A stretch of DNA of 64,000 bases from Ophiostoma sp. CBS 140.51 (Eukaryota; Ascomycota; Sordariomycetes; Ophiostomatales; Ophiostomataceae), in the NCBI GenBank assembly GCA_029298735.1, contig JANSLP010000101.1, forward strand, positions 1 through 64,000, read 5' to 3'. The notes beneath the pieces are model-generated. The model saw nothing but the letters and a program-made list of their open reading frames with translations, had not been told where the DNA came from and did no database searches. The translations under genes and the position numbers were made by a program. Below, in pieces: positions 12,601-24,381 of the stretch; position 1 is the first letter of the stretch, and every line of letters begins with the position of its first letter.

Positions 12601-13976
12601 AGCTCGCCGCCCGCATTTTACAGTTGTGCGACGTCGACGTCAACGCCATCAACGATAAAATGTTCACGCCGCTCATGGTCGCCAGCAAGTACGGACGCTT
12701 CGCCATGGTTCAGACGCTGTTTCGCGACCCGCGCGTGGACATTGGTGCCAAGGAGCTGCGCGGCCTCACAGCGGTCGAGCTGGCCAAGGACGACGAGATG
12801 CGCAATAAGATTGACGATCTGACGCTCCTGTCGATGCCACCGGGACCCGATATGCGCACAACTGCCGTCGTTCGTTCATATTTTGTCGAAGACGCCAGTG
12901 TACGCTTTGTCGTCAAGTCGGGACATGCCGTCTCGTCTGTCAGTTATGCGGTGACGACGTGCCGGCGGTCCCAGACGGACTTTGAGCATCTGACACGCCT
13001 CCTGGCCCTCGAGAACCCGGCGTCCTGGATCCCGTCTGTGACAGGACTCCGGTCGCCCTTCCAGATCCCTTCTAGACCGAGCCGGGCCGTGCTCAAAGAC
13101 CTGCAGCTCCGGATGGACTGGTTTTTGCGCATGATGATCATGCACCCGACGTTTGCCGAGCACGAGATGCTGTGGGAGTTTATCCTGGTGCCGGACATCC
13201 AGCCGGACATGATGGCCCAGCGCAGCAAGCTCAAAGCGGAGACGCGTGCCGAAAAAGTGCGCGACGAGCTCGAGCCGCTGGATAACATTAGAGAGGCCGA
13301 ACAGTTTGTGGACCATGCGCGCGACCTGGTCCGCCGTGTCAACAACGGCACCAAGAATGTGATGCGGCGCGTCAATGGCGTCAGCATTGCCGCCGCGGAC
13401 CTCCGTGATGCAGCCGCACTGTTGAGTAAAGAGGTCGGCCTAATCTCGTTCTTGCCCGCCGCCCACATTACCGCCATGGACGCCTACGTTCGCGCCCTGG
13501 CCATTCCCCAAGCGAATGCCCACGTGCAGTTCCGCGCGGCCTTTTTGGCCATCCAGTCGACTGTGGATGCCATCCTGGCCGCTCTGGGACGGCCGCCCCG
13601 TTTGATCCTTCAGATCCAGGCCACCCGCAAACAAGCAGAGCGCGAGTACCAGTCCATGAACCGGTCGACACGGTGGCCTTTGGGGCTGCTCGATGATGCC
13701 AGGCAGAGGCTGAAAGAAGAACGCGAAGAGCGCGCCCGGCAGAGCGAGGCCGCCTCCGAAGACCTGTCGCGCGAGCTCCGCTTCTCGCAGCAGACGGTCG
13801 CCGGCGAGCTCGCCGGGTGGCAGGACATGCACGAGCGGATTGGCCGGCGGGCCATTCGGGATCTGGCGCGGGGGATGCTGGTGCAGGAGCAGGACCGGCT
13901 CGAGGCAATGAAGCGCGCTCTACTGTGTGTACAGCCAGTGCCTCCTCCGCTACCATCTCGTGGGGCTCGTGGCTAG
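9637..13976 (+). CDS. VRL1: VPS9-ankyrin-PX endosomal protein (Vrl1/VARP-like Rab5-family GEF)
   Basis: Exons 9637-9988 and 10051-13976 join within a Gly codon and give 1425 aa. The 62-nt intron has a GTAGGC donor, GCTAAC branch and TTTAG acceptor. After a conserved N-terminus (QPLNPFLAAFF) and an 8-residue Gln run plus Ser/Asn repeats (about residues 190-350), a VPS9 domain spans about 375-610; it includes the region around LLLYIVIRSQQRHL and ends in GYALSTFEAVITYL. VPS9 domains exchange nucleotide on Rab5/Vps21-type GTPases. A Ser-rich spacer leads to ankyrin repeats (about 795-1040; for example GNTLLHIVNDTQ, FTPLMVASKYGRF). A PX-like phosphoinositide-binding domain (about 1050-1165) follows, then a long helical C-terminus that could be BAR-like. 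This order matches yeast Vrl1, part of the VINE endosomal coat. The family is clear; complex membership is inferred. Confidence 0.88.
10284..10307 (+). repeat. CAA/CAG repeat coding for eight glutamines
   Basis: Eight consecutive Gln codons (mostly CAA, one CAG) lie inside the Vrl1-like gene. A second simple repeat of alternating AAC and AGC codons (Asn-Ser) lies at about 10702-10731. Both fall in the disordered linker before the VPS9 domain, so length variation would be tolerated. Confidence 0.9.
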
Positions 13977-15212
13977 AAGGCCCGGGTCGCTCGCAGCAGG
14001 CCCAGGACAGGACAGTCTAGTTCTAGAGGAAAGGCTCGAGTCAAGGGGCCTTGCCGTGTACAATGAGTGAGGCGCGGCATACTCGACAATCACACTATTT
14101 CCTTTGTCAAATGATGGAGCATGGGGGGGACTCTTCCCGACTATCAAGTTGTATCATTTCTTGTTTTCTGTTTTTTGTTCTCCCTCTTTTTTCTTCACAT
14201 TTCTTCCTCTTGTTTCTTCGTGTGTGGTTTTCCTGGCCGGCTGTCAAATTGATTGGATAGAGATACCCAGGTTGTTTTAACCGAAAATGCAAACAGAACG
14301 TTACTTTCATACAATTACAGACTAGCGATATATTTTGAAATCCTCATCTTCATCACCTCATCACCTACCTGATACACTTGCGCGTACAATGCGGGATTTT
14401 ACAGCAGACGAGTGGAATGACTGCTGCCTTGTTTTCCCGGTTCAGATAGAGAAAGTGATAAAAAACGGTGTGATGTGGCGAGGATCACAAACGAGTGTGG
14501 ATGGCTTCATGCAGGTGAGGCAAGAGGGGTCAAGAGGAGTCAAGAAGACGCAAGAGGGCGAGAACGGCCGAGAGGCAGCCGAAAAGAGTCATCTTTGCGC
14601 AGACTACGTTTGATCTTGTGAGCACGGCAGGAAGCAGGATGGTGGGGTGGGGTGGAGGAAAGGAAAAGAAAAGAAAAGAAAACGTCGGGGTGTGACGGGA
14701 CGCGTCGCGTCTTTCTCTCGTCTCTCTCCTCCGGACAAGACGCGTTTCTATGGACACGGGGAGACGGTACGGACGGCCCCACGCGGCGGTCTCGCGGCGG
14801 TGGCGCGGTCGATGCGCGGAGGGCACGCGGACAGGGCGCGGGACTGACGCGAGGATGGTGCGCGGATGGTGCGGAGCGACGCGTGGTGAGTGGTCGGACG
14901 CGTTGGACGGGAAAAGCGGGGTTCAGACACATAAAAGTGCAGTAGCTCTTGCCGGGCCAAGGACCTCCTGCAGAACTGTGAGTCACAGTCTGTCGGGTGA
15001 AGAAAAGGCAGGAAAATGAGAGAGATTGTTCACGGGCTTCGTTTTTCCCGGGATGACGAATGCAACATGAAACGAAACAAAAAAGTCGATGTTGATCGAT
15101 GTCGGTCGAGACCGTCTGTTGAGAGGAAGACAAAATGCGATGGCGGGTATTTCCTAAAATGGAAATGGGTGGGATATTTCCAGTGAGTTGGCCGTCTAAG
15201 TGGTTGACCGAT

Positions 15213-15222
15213 ATTGGCCAAT
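15213..15222. promoter_or_regulatory. Palindromic double CCAAT box
   Basis: The sequence ATTGGCCAAT gives a CCAAT box on each strand. CCAAT is the binding core of the fungal HAP (NF-Y-like) complex. It lies 4 kb from the next start codon and 1.2 kb past the previous stop, so no protein gene obviously uses it. Confidence 0.35.
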
Positions 15223-16793
15223 CAGACGACAAAGTTGATTTGGCGCTGGGAGGACGACAGAACGGGCGCGTCCAGGACTCTGCGCGCGCGGCTGCATTTT
15301 CACAGTCTTTTGCTCAGTCTAGGTAACTGTATTATTGCTGCTAATTTGCCTCTCACGAATCATGGTCTGTAAGCCGGCCGGCGCTTTGGGTGCTGTGTGT
15401 ATTTTTGGCAGTGGCCGTGGCCACTTCTGATTACGTACTTTCGTATTGTTGACTTTGAGAAGGCTGTCTCCATCGAGAAGGCTCTTTGTCCGAGGCAACC
15501 AGTAGCCTTTTGGGTTGTTTGATTTTCCCTTTGGCGCCCAGCGAGGCTGTGCAAAGCTACGAGAAATGCAATATGGAAGAGGACATGAGAAATGGCCGGA
15601 AGAAGCAGGAGAGCTTTGCTTGTAAGGGTGGCCTAACAACAGGACACGTTCATCAGCCCGTCGTATGCTGTCTCCTTGATACAAAACTCACCTGAAAACA
15701 TAGGCATGGATGATCATTCTGGCCCCAAACAGGCCACCAACGGGCCATAGACAGGTCATGCTCACTCTTATGCTCAGTAGAAAACTTGCTGCGAGAACAG
15801 TCCCCCCGAGCTGCACGTCACAGAACTGTGGCGGCCGGATGTAGTTTGAGCTGGCGCCTGTGTTGCCTCCCTCACCGAAGCGAAGCAGTAAGACAATGCA
15901 TGCATTCATACGGTGTACACCGTAAAAGCTGTGCAGGCTGTCATAAAACACGGCCAAATTACTTCATCATGCAGACTAATACCAACGCTGTAAACAGACC
16001 TTTGTTCTCCGTGCCCGATACGATGCATCAGCAGACAATATAGCCCGGCCACAGGGCGCCTACACAGATTGGCTCTCTCGGCTTGTGTACCTTATTGCTT
16101 GTATCATAGCGAAGGGTGCCTTCAAGAAGCTTTCTTCTTCTCATTTTTTTTGGGCCCGAAGCTGTGTTACAGTCCACGGCATATCCGTCTGTAGCCTTCC
16201 AGCCGCCGAAAAACGCCTCTACAGGCGTGTGGGCGTACAAGCATAGCGCTCGAACTGAAAACAACGAGGTCCATTTTCTTTAAATGGGTACAGTTTATGC
16301 ACTTACAGTCGCCGCATGATGTATCATTGTCTCACATTTCTGCGCGGTTGGTACTTTGCACCTGCCCTTAACGCTTGGATCAAACTTTTGTCTCCTTCCC
16401 GCGCGCTTCGTTCTTTTTTTAGGGAAGAGAGTTGGTGGTAAATCCCTGTATTGTAGGGGAGGAAGGCGCTTGTGGACAATTTGTGGACGACTGTGGAGCG
16501 CCACTATTTGTAAGGCAGAAGAGCAAAATGGCATCTCGCACACAGCATTGGACAAATCTGCCGCTGCAATCTTTGCTAAATGTGTACACGTTATTTTCGA
16601 GAAGTATCACTTCCCCAGAGCTCAGCCACAATACAGTCGCTCTGTGTTTACTGTGTAGCTGCCTCGCTGTTTCCATTTCGGTGAGGACCGGGCGCCTGTG
16701 TCATGTTTCCTATTTTGGGGGCCGGAAAATCTGAATCAAGCGCGGGCGGTCCTTCCTTCTTTCCTTAGGATCTGCCAATGTTACCGGGTTGGG

Positions 16794-16804
16794 GTACGGA
16801 GTAC
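16794..16804. repeat. GTACGGAGTAC intergenic motif, copy 2
   Basis: Exact copy of the 11-mer also present at 8404-8414 (reverse orientation) and 32790-32800. Two GTAC half-sites flank a 3-nt asymmetric centre. It lies in the long gene-free interval. Confidence 0.6.
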
Positions 16805-19248
16805 TTTGAACTGGGACAGTTTTTCTAGGAAAGAAGCAAAGAAGCAAAGAAGGTAAAGGGAAACAAGGAACAGAAACTAGAAAGAGCCGCCTGGCTGGCC
16901 ATGCGACGTGCGGCCACTCCATCGTCAGATTCCCACCAAAAATAGAGAGAAACAAGATTGCGCCGTCATGAGGAAGAAATGTAGAAAATGAAGTGAAGTA
17001 AATATGGCAGAAAGAAAAAGAAAAGGACTTTTGAAAGAAAATCACTACTGAGTATGCTGCGTCCACGTGATGCCTTGATGCTGGTTGCACCTTCCGTCCT
17101 CACTGCCAACAGTCGGTCGTTCCTTCCCCACATCGCCATCCTGCCACCAAACAAACCACCAAAGTGACGCCAACATCTCGCCAACCCAACACGTCGCGGT
17201 TTTTGGACTCCTTTTCCCTTTTCTACCTTGCAATATCGTCACGCGTCCCGACCCCACGCGAATGTCGTACCTTTCTGTCCTTTTGTCCCCCTGACCCTTG
17301 CCGTTATCAACTATCAAACCTTGCCATGTGTTCGTCTGTGAGTCAGAGATGGCCCGGACTGGAAACACGAAGAAGGGAAGAGAGTCGCGAAAATGTCACC
17401 AGAATGCTACGAAAATGCTGCCAAACTGCCACGAGAAACACGAAACAAAAGAGAAAGAGAGAACGGATGTTGGTAGCGTCCTGCAGAAGAAGCTGCAGCT
17501 GCAGCTGCAGGGTTGCTTTGGCTGGCTTTGGCTTTGGTGCCCCACGTTCTGCCCACGCAGCGTGCATATTTCGCTCATGGACAAAGAGGAGACAAACAGT
17601 GACGAACAAAACCGGCGGTCGTCAGCGAGTGGACCTGCAGCAACGTCTCCAACTCCAGGCCTGAGCTGCCCATCGTGCCCATCCTCGCTGTCTGTTACTT
17701 TTCTGTCCTCCACTTCTTCTCTTCATCTCTTGTTGTCAGAACGTTTCTGCCCTCTTTTCTTTGTTTCGTCTTGTCGCTGACCTGTCAACAGTCTCTTTTC
17801 GAGAGCTTGGGCCACATGCCTCAGCATATGCCTCAACACAATACGACGGGCAGGACGGCTTCCCAATGCTCTGAATGCTCTTTTCTGTCGTCCTTTTATT
17901 TGCTTCTCCTCTTTATTTTGGGTAGCAACCCTGTTCTTCTGATCCCCTGCTCTTTCCCAACCACCCCAGAACAGACGTCTTTTCTGCCCTGGTTGGCTGC
18001 TTTGGGGACACATCCGGGCCACTTACACACCCCTGTTCGCCCTGGAATAGCAATGCTTCTAGTGGTCCGCCCCAAATGGAAAGCCATGTCGATTGGCGGG
18101 ACTGCTGGAGTACCGTCTGTTTCCCACTCGAGCCACCCTACCTTTCTGTCTGTTTGTCTGCTTGAGCTTTGTTGACTTGTTCAGTTCCATCATTTTTCTT
18201 TGTATTTTCTATCATCTCTCTGGTGTCTGTTTTGCTTGTCTTTGTCCCTTGTCTCATTGTTTTCTTTCTCCGGAGTATCACCCTTGTCCTTCCCAGCGCC
18301 AAAATGGACCCATAGGGACAGGACAAGGACAATGCCCCCTGCTGGAGCTGGCCAGGTCAAGCGACCCAGATGAGCTCTCTACTCTCTACTTTCTGATTGC
18401 CTTTTCTCCGCCAGCGCGGCTGCTAATATTGCCGGCGTGTATTCTGGACGTCGTACTCCATACTGAGAAGACATCTTCGTCTTGGTGTGGCTGCAGTTCC
18501 TTTTTTAGTCTCGCGTTTCAGAGTCTCGGGTGGTCTAGTCTGGCGCGCATACTGAACTGACAGTGACCGCGACAGCGACGAAGATGCGTTGCCCAACGCG
18601 GCCGCGACCGCGACCTGCCACCCACCCCCCCTTCGCGGTTAGCGTGGAAGCCGTGTAAGTCAATGTCAGGAAAGACTACCGTCGAGATGCATCCACGCCC
18701 CTTGTCTGCACTCCTCTGCATACTCTCTGCACCTCTCTGCACTCGTCGTCGTCTTCTCGTCCTCACAGCCTATCATTTGTATCGACCTGCATCATCTCGA
18801 GGATAAGTATCCTGCCTCTTCCCCCCTCTGCTTCCCCGTCCTCTCGATATCCTCTCTTCTCATCCAGTCCTCCTCCTCCTACCCAACATCAATCCTACCT
18901 TTGCTTCCTGTCAACAATCATCTCCTTCCTCCACGACCTCTCAATCATTTTTCGTTTTCTTTTCCTTTTTGGCAAACTTTCTTGTCGTCCACCATCAGCC
19001 CTCCATCTCCTCTCTATTTACATCGGCCATTTCCCCTGGCCTCGTTTTCTGGCCTCTGGTATCAACAACCAGCTCTTGTTGTCCATCGCTTTTCACTTTC
19101 TCCCTCTCTTTTCCTTTTTGTCCTCGGAGCCGGTCTCCTACTGTCACCGCCAATCACCACCGATAATTCATAATTTTTCTTTCTTTCTCGATTTGTCACT
19201 GCCGTCCTGGAGACGTACAGTTAGATCATATCTCCCCTCGACTCCATC

Positions 19249-21423
19249 ATGTCGTCCTCTCTGGTAGCGGATGTCGCTTTTGACTTTACCTTTCCATCGT
19301 GCGATCCGGCCACACCGCCGCCGCCGGCCACCGCCCACTCCTTCCCCTACGACTTATCTTCGCTGCTGGAGATTCCCTTTCACCCTTATGCTCACCATGG
19401 TCAAAGTCATAGTCACAGTCACGGCCACGGCCATGGCCATGCTCGCTCCAGCTCCAACTGCTCGGCCTACTCGGCCTACTCCTATGCCTCGTCGACGCCC
19501 TCTGAGGCTTTCCTGACAACACCCGCTGTCTCGGCACCCAGCACCCGTCACAGCACACCAGCTCGCTCGCCCATCCGCACCCACGGTCCGTTGCTGCTTC
19601 CCAAGATCCGGTCGCAAGACCAGGCTCTTGGTCCTGAAGACGCTGCCATTGCCACGGCCCCCCTCAAGCGTACTCGCACCTCGCCTGCACCCAGCAGCGC
19701 TCGTAGCCGGTCTACTTCTACGGCCTCCGTGAGCCGTCGTGGTAGTACCCTCGTCACTCCCAAGCAGCCGTATGCCGCCTCATCTGGTGGTGCCGCTGCT
19801 TCGCGCCACATCCGCAGCTTCACCAACCCGGACTCGGCCATGTTCACTACTGCCACTGCCACCACTGCCACTGCATCCCGCGCCGTGACGCCCGTGTCTG
19901 TCTTTGAGTCGACTCCGCCGCCGCCGACCTTGCTTTGCTCGCCTGCCAGCTTTGTCCAGGCCCCATCGCAGCTTTCGCAGTTTTCACACGCACACGACTC
20001 CAGCCGTCGTGCGTCGACTTGCAGCCTCGATGGCAACTTTTCCCTGGACGGCAAGTTTGACTACGACTATGGCTTTGCGCCGTACCCGGGCACAGCCCCC
20101 ACCAACTACATGGCCGCCGCCGACAGCAACAACAACAGCCAGCACACCGAGTACCTCTACCACGACCAGGACCAGTCCCAACAGTACGCATCTCAACAGT
20201 ACATGCCGCGTGAGACGTCGCCTCTGTCGGTCGGCTCTGCCTCGCCCGAGCCCATGACCATTCCGGAGATGCCTGAGCCTCTGTCGATCCCCGTGTCGGT
20301 GCCCGTCATCACGGCCACACCTCCCTCCGCCACCTCCGCCCCCGCTACCTCGGGCCCTACTTCGACGCTCGTGACCTACCTCACATCATCCAACCCGGCA
20401 CCCGCTCTGGTCCGCACCATCTCGTTCCCGCTGCGCGACCCCAGCACCAAGCATTACTGGTGGGACGTCCGCCAGGTTCGCCCCTGGTCTGCCTTTACCA
20501 TGGCCAACCTGGCCGGCCTGCCCGGTGCTTCCTCTGTGCTGTCCTGCCCCGTGCCCGTCTCGCTCCTGCCGACACCGCACATTCCCTCCCGCAGCATCCA
20601 CCCAGAGACCGAGTCAGACCTGCACAGCCTGTGTGCGGCACACTATCTTCCCCGCGTCAACGCTGCACTCTCTCTGTCGTCGCCCCGCCCCATCCAGTTA
20701 ACTTCTATCTCCTCGGCTACCGCCTCGACTTCCTGGAACTCGTCCTACGGCGAGTTCTTCGTCGGCCATGCCGCCGGCAACAGTGCCCCCGCTGCTGCTC
20801 TCTTTGGCGGCAGGCCCACCGCCCGCGTTGTCGGTTTGGTCAAATCCTTTGACCGCTTCAACACCGGCATGCGCGCCGAAGGCAACATTAAGCGTGTCGA
20901 GTACTTGAGGGGGCTGGCCCACCTGCACTACCTAATGCGCGAGCACAGCTGCAGATACGGGTTTTTGTTGACCGAGATTGAGCTCGTCATCGTGCGCAAC
21001 GGAACCGAGACGACGCCCCAGTTTGGCCAGCTCGAAGTGACGAGTGTTCCGCTGGCCAAGACCGCAGACGCGAGCGATAGCGAGGACCAAAACGAGGACG
21101 AGCTGGCCGGTACGCCTCTGACGGCCGGTCTGGCTCTGTGGGGGTTGTGCATGCTGGCCAGTGATGAGATGGCGGCGGCGGCGGCAACATCCCACGCATC
21201 GTCTTCGACGACCCCGTCGCTGCTCTGTTCACATACTACCCACATCGGCGCCCCTGCCGAAGGCACCCGCCGCAAGGCCGCCCCTCGCGACGCGTGGATG
21301 CCCCCGCCCCAACTCGCCGAGAAGCGGGCGGCCAAGCGGGCGCGCGGCTGGGTGATGCCCGAAGACGCCGTCGGCCGCAAAGAGATGGGCCGTCGCGGTG
21401 TGCGGTACAACGGGGCGCATTGA
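19249..21423 (+). CDS. Conserved fungal protein of unknown function (often labelled sialidase)
   Basis: Single exon, 724 aa, starting at the first ATG after a C/T-rich leader. Residues 1 to about 390 are Ser/Pro/Thr-rich and look disordered, with a His/Ser/Gly run near residues 48-65. The C-terminal part (about 390-724) is a conserved fungal region that I recognise by its text but not by function: HYWWDVRQVRPW, then RVVGLVKSFDRFNTGMRAEG, GLAHLHYLMREHSCRYGFLLTEIELV, LALWGLCMLA and a basic ending with EKRAAKRARGW. Homologues are, as I recall, often auto-named sialidase, but I see no Asp-box repeats or beta-propeller features, so that name is not supported. No signal peptide or membrane segment. 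The basic tail could suggest a nuclear role, which is speculation. Confidence 0.75.
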   Translation: MSSSLVADVAFDFTFPSCDPATPPPPATAHSFPYDLSSLLEIPFHPYAHHGQSHSHSHGHGHGHARSSSNCSAYSAYSYASSTPSEAFLTTPAVSAPSTRHSTPARSPIRTHGPLLLPKIRSQDQALGPEDAAIATAPLKRTRTSPAPSSARSRSTSTASVSRRGSTLVTPKQPYAASSGGAAASRHIRSFTNPDSAMFTTATATTATASRAVTPVSVFESTPPPPTLLCSPASFVQAPSQLSQFSHAHDSSRRASTCSLDGNFSLDGKFDYDYGFAPYPGTAPTNYMAAADSNNNSQHTEYLYHDQDQSQQYASQQYMPRETSPLSVGSASPEPMTIPEMPEPLSIPVSVPVITATPPSATSAPATSGPTSTLVTYLTSSNPAPALVRTISFPLRDPSTKHYWWDVRQVRPWSAFTMANLAGLPGASSVLSCPVPVSLLPTPHIPSRSIHPETESDLHSLCAAHYLPRVNAALSLSSPRPIQLTSISSATASTSWNSSYGEFFVGHAAGNSAPAAALFGGRPTARVVGLVKSFDRFNTGMRAEGNIKRVEYLRGLAHLHYLMREHSCRYGFLLTEIELVIVRNGTETTPQFGQLEVTSVPLAKTADASDSEDQNEDELAGTPLTAGLALWGLCMLASDEMAAAAATSHASSSTTPSLLCSHTTHIGAPAEGTRRKAAPRDAWMPPPQLAEKRAAKRARGWVMPEDAVGRKEMGRRGVRYNGAH

Positions 21424-22651
21424 GTGTGGGGAGAGAAAGGAGAGAATTAAAAGGTGGACGGCCTGTCACGACTCTTATGTGTAATGTCTTTTTTTCTTTT
21501 ATTTTTCTTTTTACCATTTATTCATGTCTTTCTTATTTACGTCGCTCCTTATTATGGGCATTGGCTGGTCCGACTTAGATGCTCTAATGGTTTTTCACTT
21601 CCTTCTCTCTTTTCTTCTCTTGATGGTGTTTAGGTTTGGATATGAAAATGAGAGGGTATCAATGGTTTATTATTTGGACTTATATCATCACGTAATTTAT
21701 GATAATAAACAAACAAACAAATGAACAATTCACTACTGTTCACAACATGCAAAGTCGTTTTCAATGTTGATCGAGTTGCATTTGTCTAATATCGCCCCCG
21801 CTGTTAATTATTACGACCTTGTCAAAAAGACCTCATTTGAAGTCTATCCATGACGGAATCTGTGCTTGTCGAAATGGTGTGGGTGCAATTACCACGCTAT
21901 CGTGAGGGAGGGGAGCTCTTGTTAGCAGGCAAGAACGATCGGACGATCACGCTAGCCAATGTCAATATTGAACAAAAAGGCAGGAGGGGTTCTCAACAGA
22001 ACGCAGTCTCGGAGGCAAGCTTGCCCCAAGGTCGTCAAGGTCTCCACTACATCAGGGCGCCACCACGACGACAGTAGTGATATCACCGATCCAGGCCGTG
22101 GCAAGGAAGCTGCGGCCGCCAAAGTCCCCCCTCTCGCTGTTTTCGTCGTCACAACCCCACCTTTTGGAGGCGAGACAACCCTCTTCACTCCACTGACCGT
22201 CCACATTCCAGACCACGTTCCGGTCGTGCTTGCCTTGTTCTGTCTTTGCCGTTTTCTGTCTCTTCTGCTCCTCCCTTGCCAACCCAAGCTCTGCTTCGAA
22301 GCTGTCTCCCCTCCAATTGTCTTTCAATTGTCTCAGTTTCACTCTTCTTTTCTTCTTTTTTCTCCCATTCGCATTCCATCTCCTCCATCTCGCCGTTCTT
22401 GTCAACCAGCTCCATCGTGAGAAAACGACGAAACGACTACACGATAGCTGTATATAAGAGCTCCCGATCGGCCAAACTCGACGAAAAGCGGTGGACAGAT
22501 TTCAGCTTTCTCAACTCCTTCGACTATCACGACTTTCTCTCTTTTCACCTTCACTTTTTGACCCCGACTTTCTCGCACACGACTCTAACCTCATATCTCC
22601 CTACCACACAATCTCTCGACCCAACTCCTCCTCAAACCTTGAAAGATCACA
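21424..22651. promoter_or_regulatory. Intergenic and promoter of phosphoglucomutase
   Basis: The first about 400 nt are AT-rich 3' flank. From about 22100 the + strand becomes strongly C/T-rich up to the ATG at 22652, the usual look of a highly expressed fungal promoter and leader. A TATATAAGA stretch at about 22450-22458, some 200 nt before the ATG, is a candidate TATA element. Confidence 0.45.
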
Positions 22652-24381
22652 ATGGCTGCCCAGACTGTCGAGTTCACTCCCTTCACCGACCAGAAGCCGG
22701 GAACGTACGTCTCTCTCCTCTTCTCTCTTCCTCTCCTCTTCCTCGTCCGTATACTAACGCGTTCAGCTCCGGTCTCCGCAAGAAGGTCGTCGTGTTCCAG
22801 CAGCCCCACTACAGCGAGTCGTTTGTGACGAGCATCCTGCTGTCCATCCCCGAGGGTGTCGATGGCTCCTTCCTTGTCATTGGCGGCGACGGTCGGTACT
22901 GGAACCCCGAAGTCATTCAGCTGATTGCCCGCATCGGTGCCGCCTACGGCGTCAAGAAGCTCCTCATCGGCCAAAACGGCATCATGTCGACACCGGCCGC
23001 GAGCCATCTCATCCGCAAACGCAAGGCTACGGGCGGTATCCTGCTCACGGCCAGCCACAATGCTGGTGGGCCCAAGGCCGATTTCGGCATCAAGTACAAC
23101 CTCGCCAACGGCGGCCCGGCGCCCGAGTCCGTCACCAACAAGATCTTTGCCACCTCCAAGGGCCTGACGTCCTACAAGCTGCTCGAGCTCGAAAAGGTCG
23201 ACATTTCCACCATTGGCACGCGCCAGTACGGTCCCCTGGAGGTCGAGATCGTCGACAGCACCGCCGACTACGTCGAGATGCTGCAGGACATTTTCGATTT
23301 CGACCTGATCAAGAGCTTCTTTGCCAAGAACCCAGACTTCAAGGTCCTGTTCGACGGTCTGCACGGTGTCACGGGTCCCTATGGCACCGCCATTTTCGAC
23401 AAGGCTTTGGGGTTGGGCCCCAGCAGTGTCCAGAACTGCGTGCCCAGCCCCGATTTTGGCGGCGGCCACCCCGACCCCAACCTGACCTATGCCCACTCGC
23501 TGGTCGAGGCCGTCGAGAACAACAAAGTTCCCTTTGGCGCGGCCTCGGACGGTGATGGTGACCGCAACATGATTTACGGTGCTGGTGCTTTCGTGTCGCC
23601 TGGTGACAGTCTGGCCATTATTGCCCACCACGCCCAGCTGATCCCCTACTTTAAGAAGAACGGCGTTTTTGGTTTGGCCCGCAGTATGCCCACGTCTGGC
23701 GCCGTCGACCTCGTCGCCAAGCGCCAGGGCCTTTCTTGCTACGAGGTCCCCACGGGCTGGAAGTTCTTCTGCGCCCTCTTTGACGCCGACAAGCTGTCCA
23801 TTTGTGGCGAGGAGAGTTTCGGTACCGGCAGCAACCACATCCGCGAAAAGGACGGCCTGTGGGCCATTGTGGCCTGGCTCAACATTATTGCCGGTCTCGG
23901 TCTCGAGAAGCCCGATGTGCCGCCCACCATCAAGCAGATCCAGCACGATTTCTGGACCGAGTACGGCCGCACCTTCTTTACGCGCTACGACTACGAGAAT
24001 GTCGACTCGGCCGGCGCCGACAAGGTCGTCGGTGTCCTGCGCTCCCTCGTCGAGGACGCCAATTTTGTCGGCAGCACCGTCGACGGCGGCCGCAAGGTGA
24101 CGGGTGCCGGCGACTTTTCGTACAAGGACCTGGACGGTTCCGTCTCGAGCAACCAGGGCCTGTACGCCACTTTTGACAACGGCACGCGCATTGTCGTGCG
24201 TCTGTCGGGCACCGGTTCCAGTGGCGCCACCATTCGTCTGTACATTGAGCAGCACACGAGCGACGCCGCCGCTTACGACAAAGACGCACAAGATTTCCTC
24301 AAGCCCGAGATTGAGTTTGCCACGACGCTGCTCAAGTTCAAGGAGTACGTCGGCCGTGACGAGCCGGATGTGAAGACATAA
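22652..24381 (+). CDS. PGM2: Phosphoglucomutase
   Basis: Exons 22652-22704 and 22767-24381 join within a Thr codon and give 555 aa, the normal family length. The 62-nt intron has GTACGT, an ideal TACTAAC branch and a CAG acceptor. The enzyme interconverts glucose 1-phosphate and glucose 6-phosphate in the cytosol and so links glycolysis with UDP-glucose, trehalose and glycogen synthesis. The phosphoserine is Ser114 in LLTASHNAGGPKADFGIKYN. The metal loop is DGDGDRN, the sugar-binding loop is CGEESFGTGSNH, and the phosphate-binding loop near the C-terminus is RLSGTGSSGATIRLY. The early exon splits PGTSGLRKK exactly where fungal homologues are continuous, which supports the junction. It is convergent with the gene ending at 25058. 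Confidence 0.97.

Larger units (their letters stand above)
13977..19248. other. 5.3 kb gene-free interval
   Basis: No open frame here has a recognisable domain, a plausible splice structure or the codon bias of the flanking genes. The segment holds a palindromic double CCAAT box at 15213-15222, one GTACGGAGTAC motif at 16794-16804 and a purine-rich stretch near 14650-14690. A long C/T-rich leader at about 18780-19248 belongs to the gene at 19249. Non-coding transcripts are possible but cannot be seen from sequence. Confidence 0.5.

Noticed and set aside
14540..15232. 230-aa minus-strand frame
   Set aside because: Low-complexity Arg/Ser/Pro translation of purine-rich sequence, no recognisable motif.
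22591..24291. 566-aa open frame on the minus strand across phosphoglucomutase
   Set aside because: It is the antisense shadow of a highly GC-biased coding exon. It has no domain similarity, while the + strand encodes a complete enzyme.
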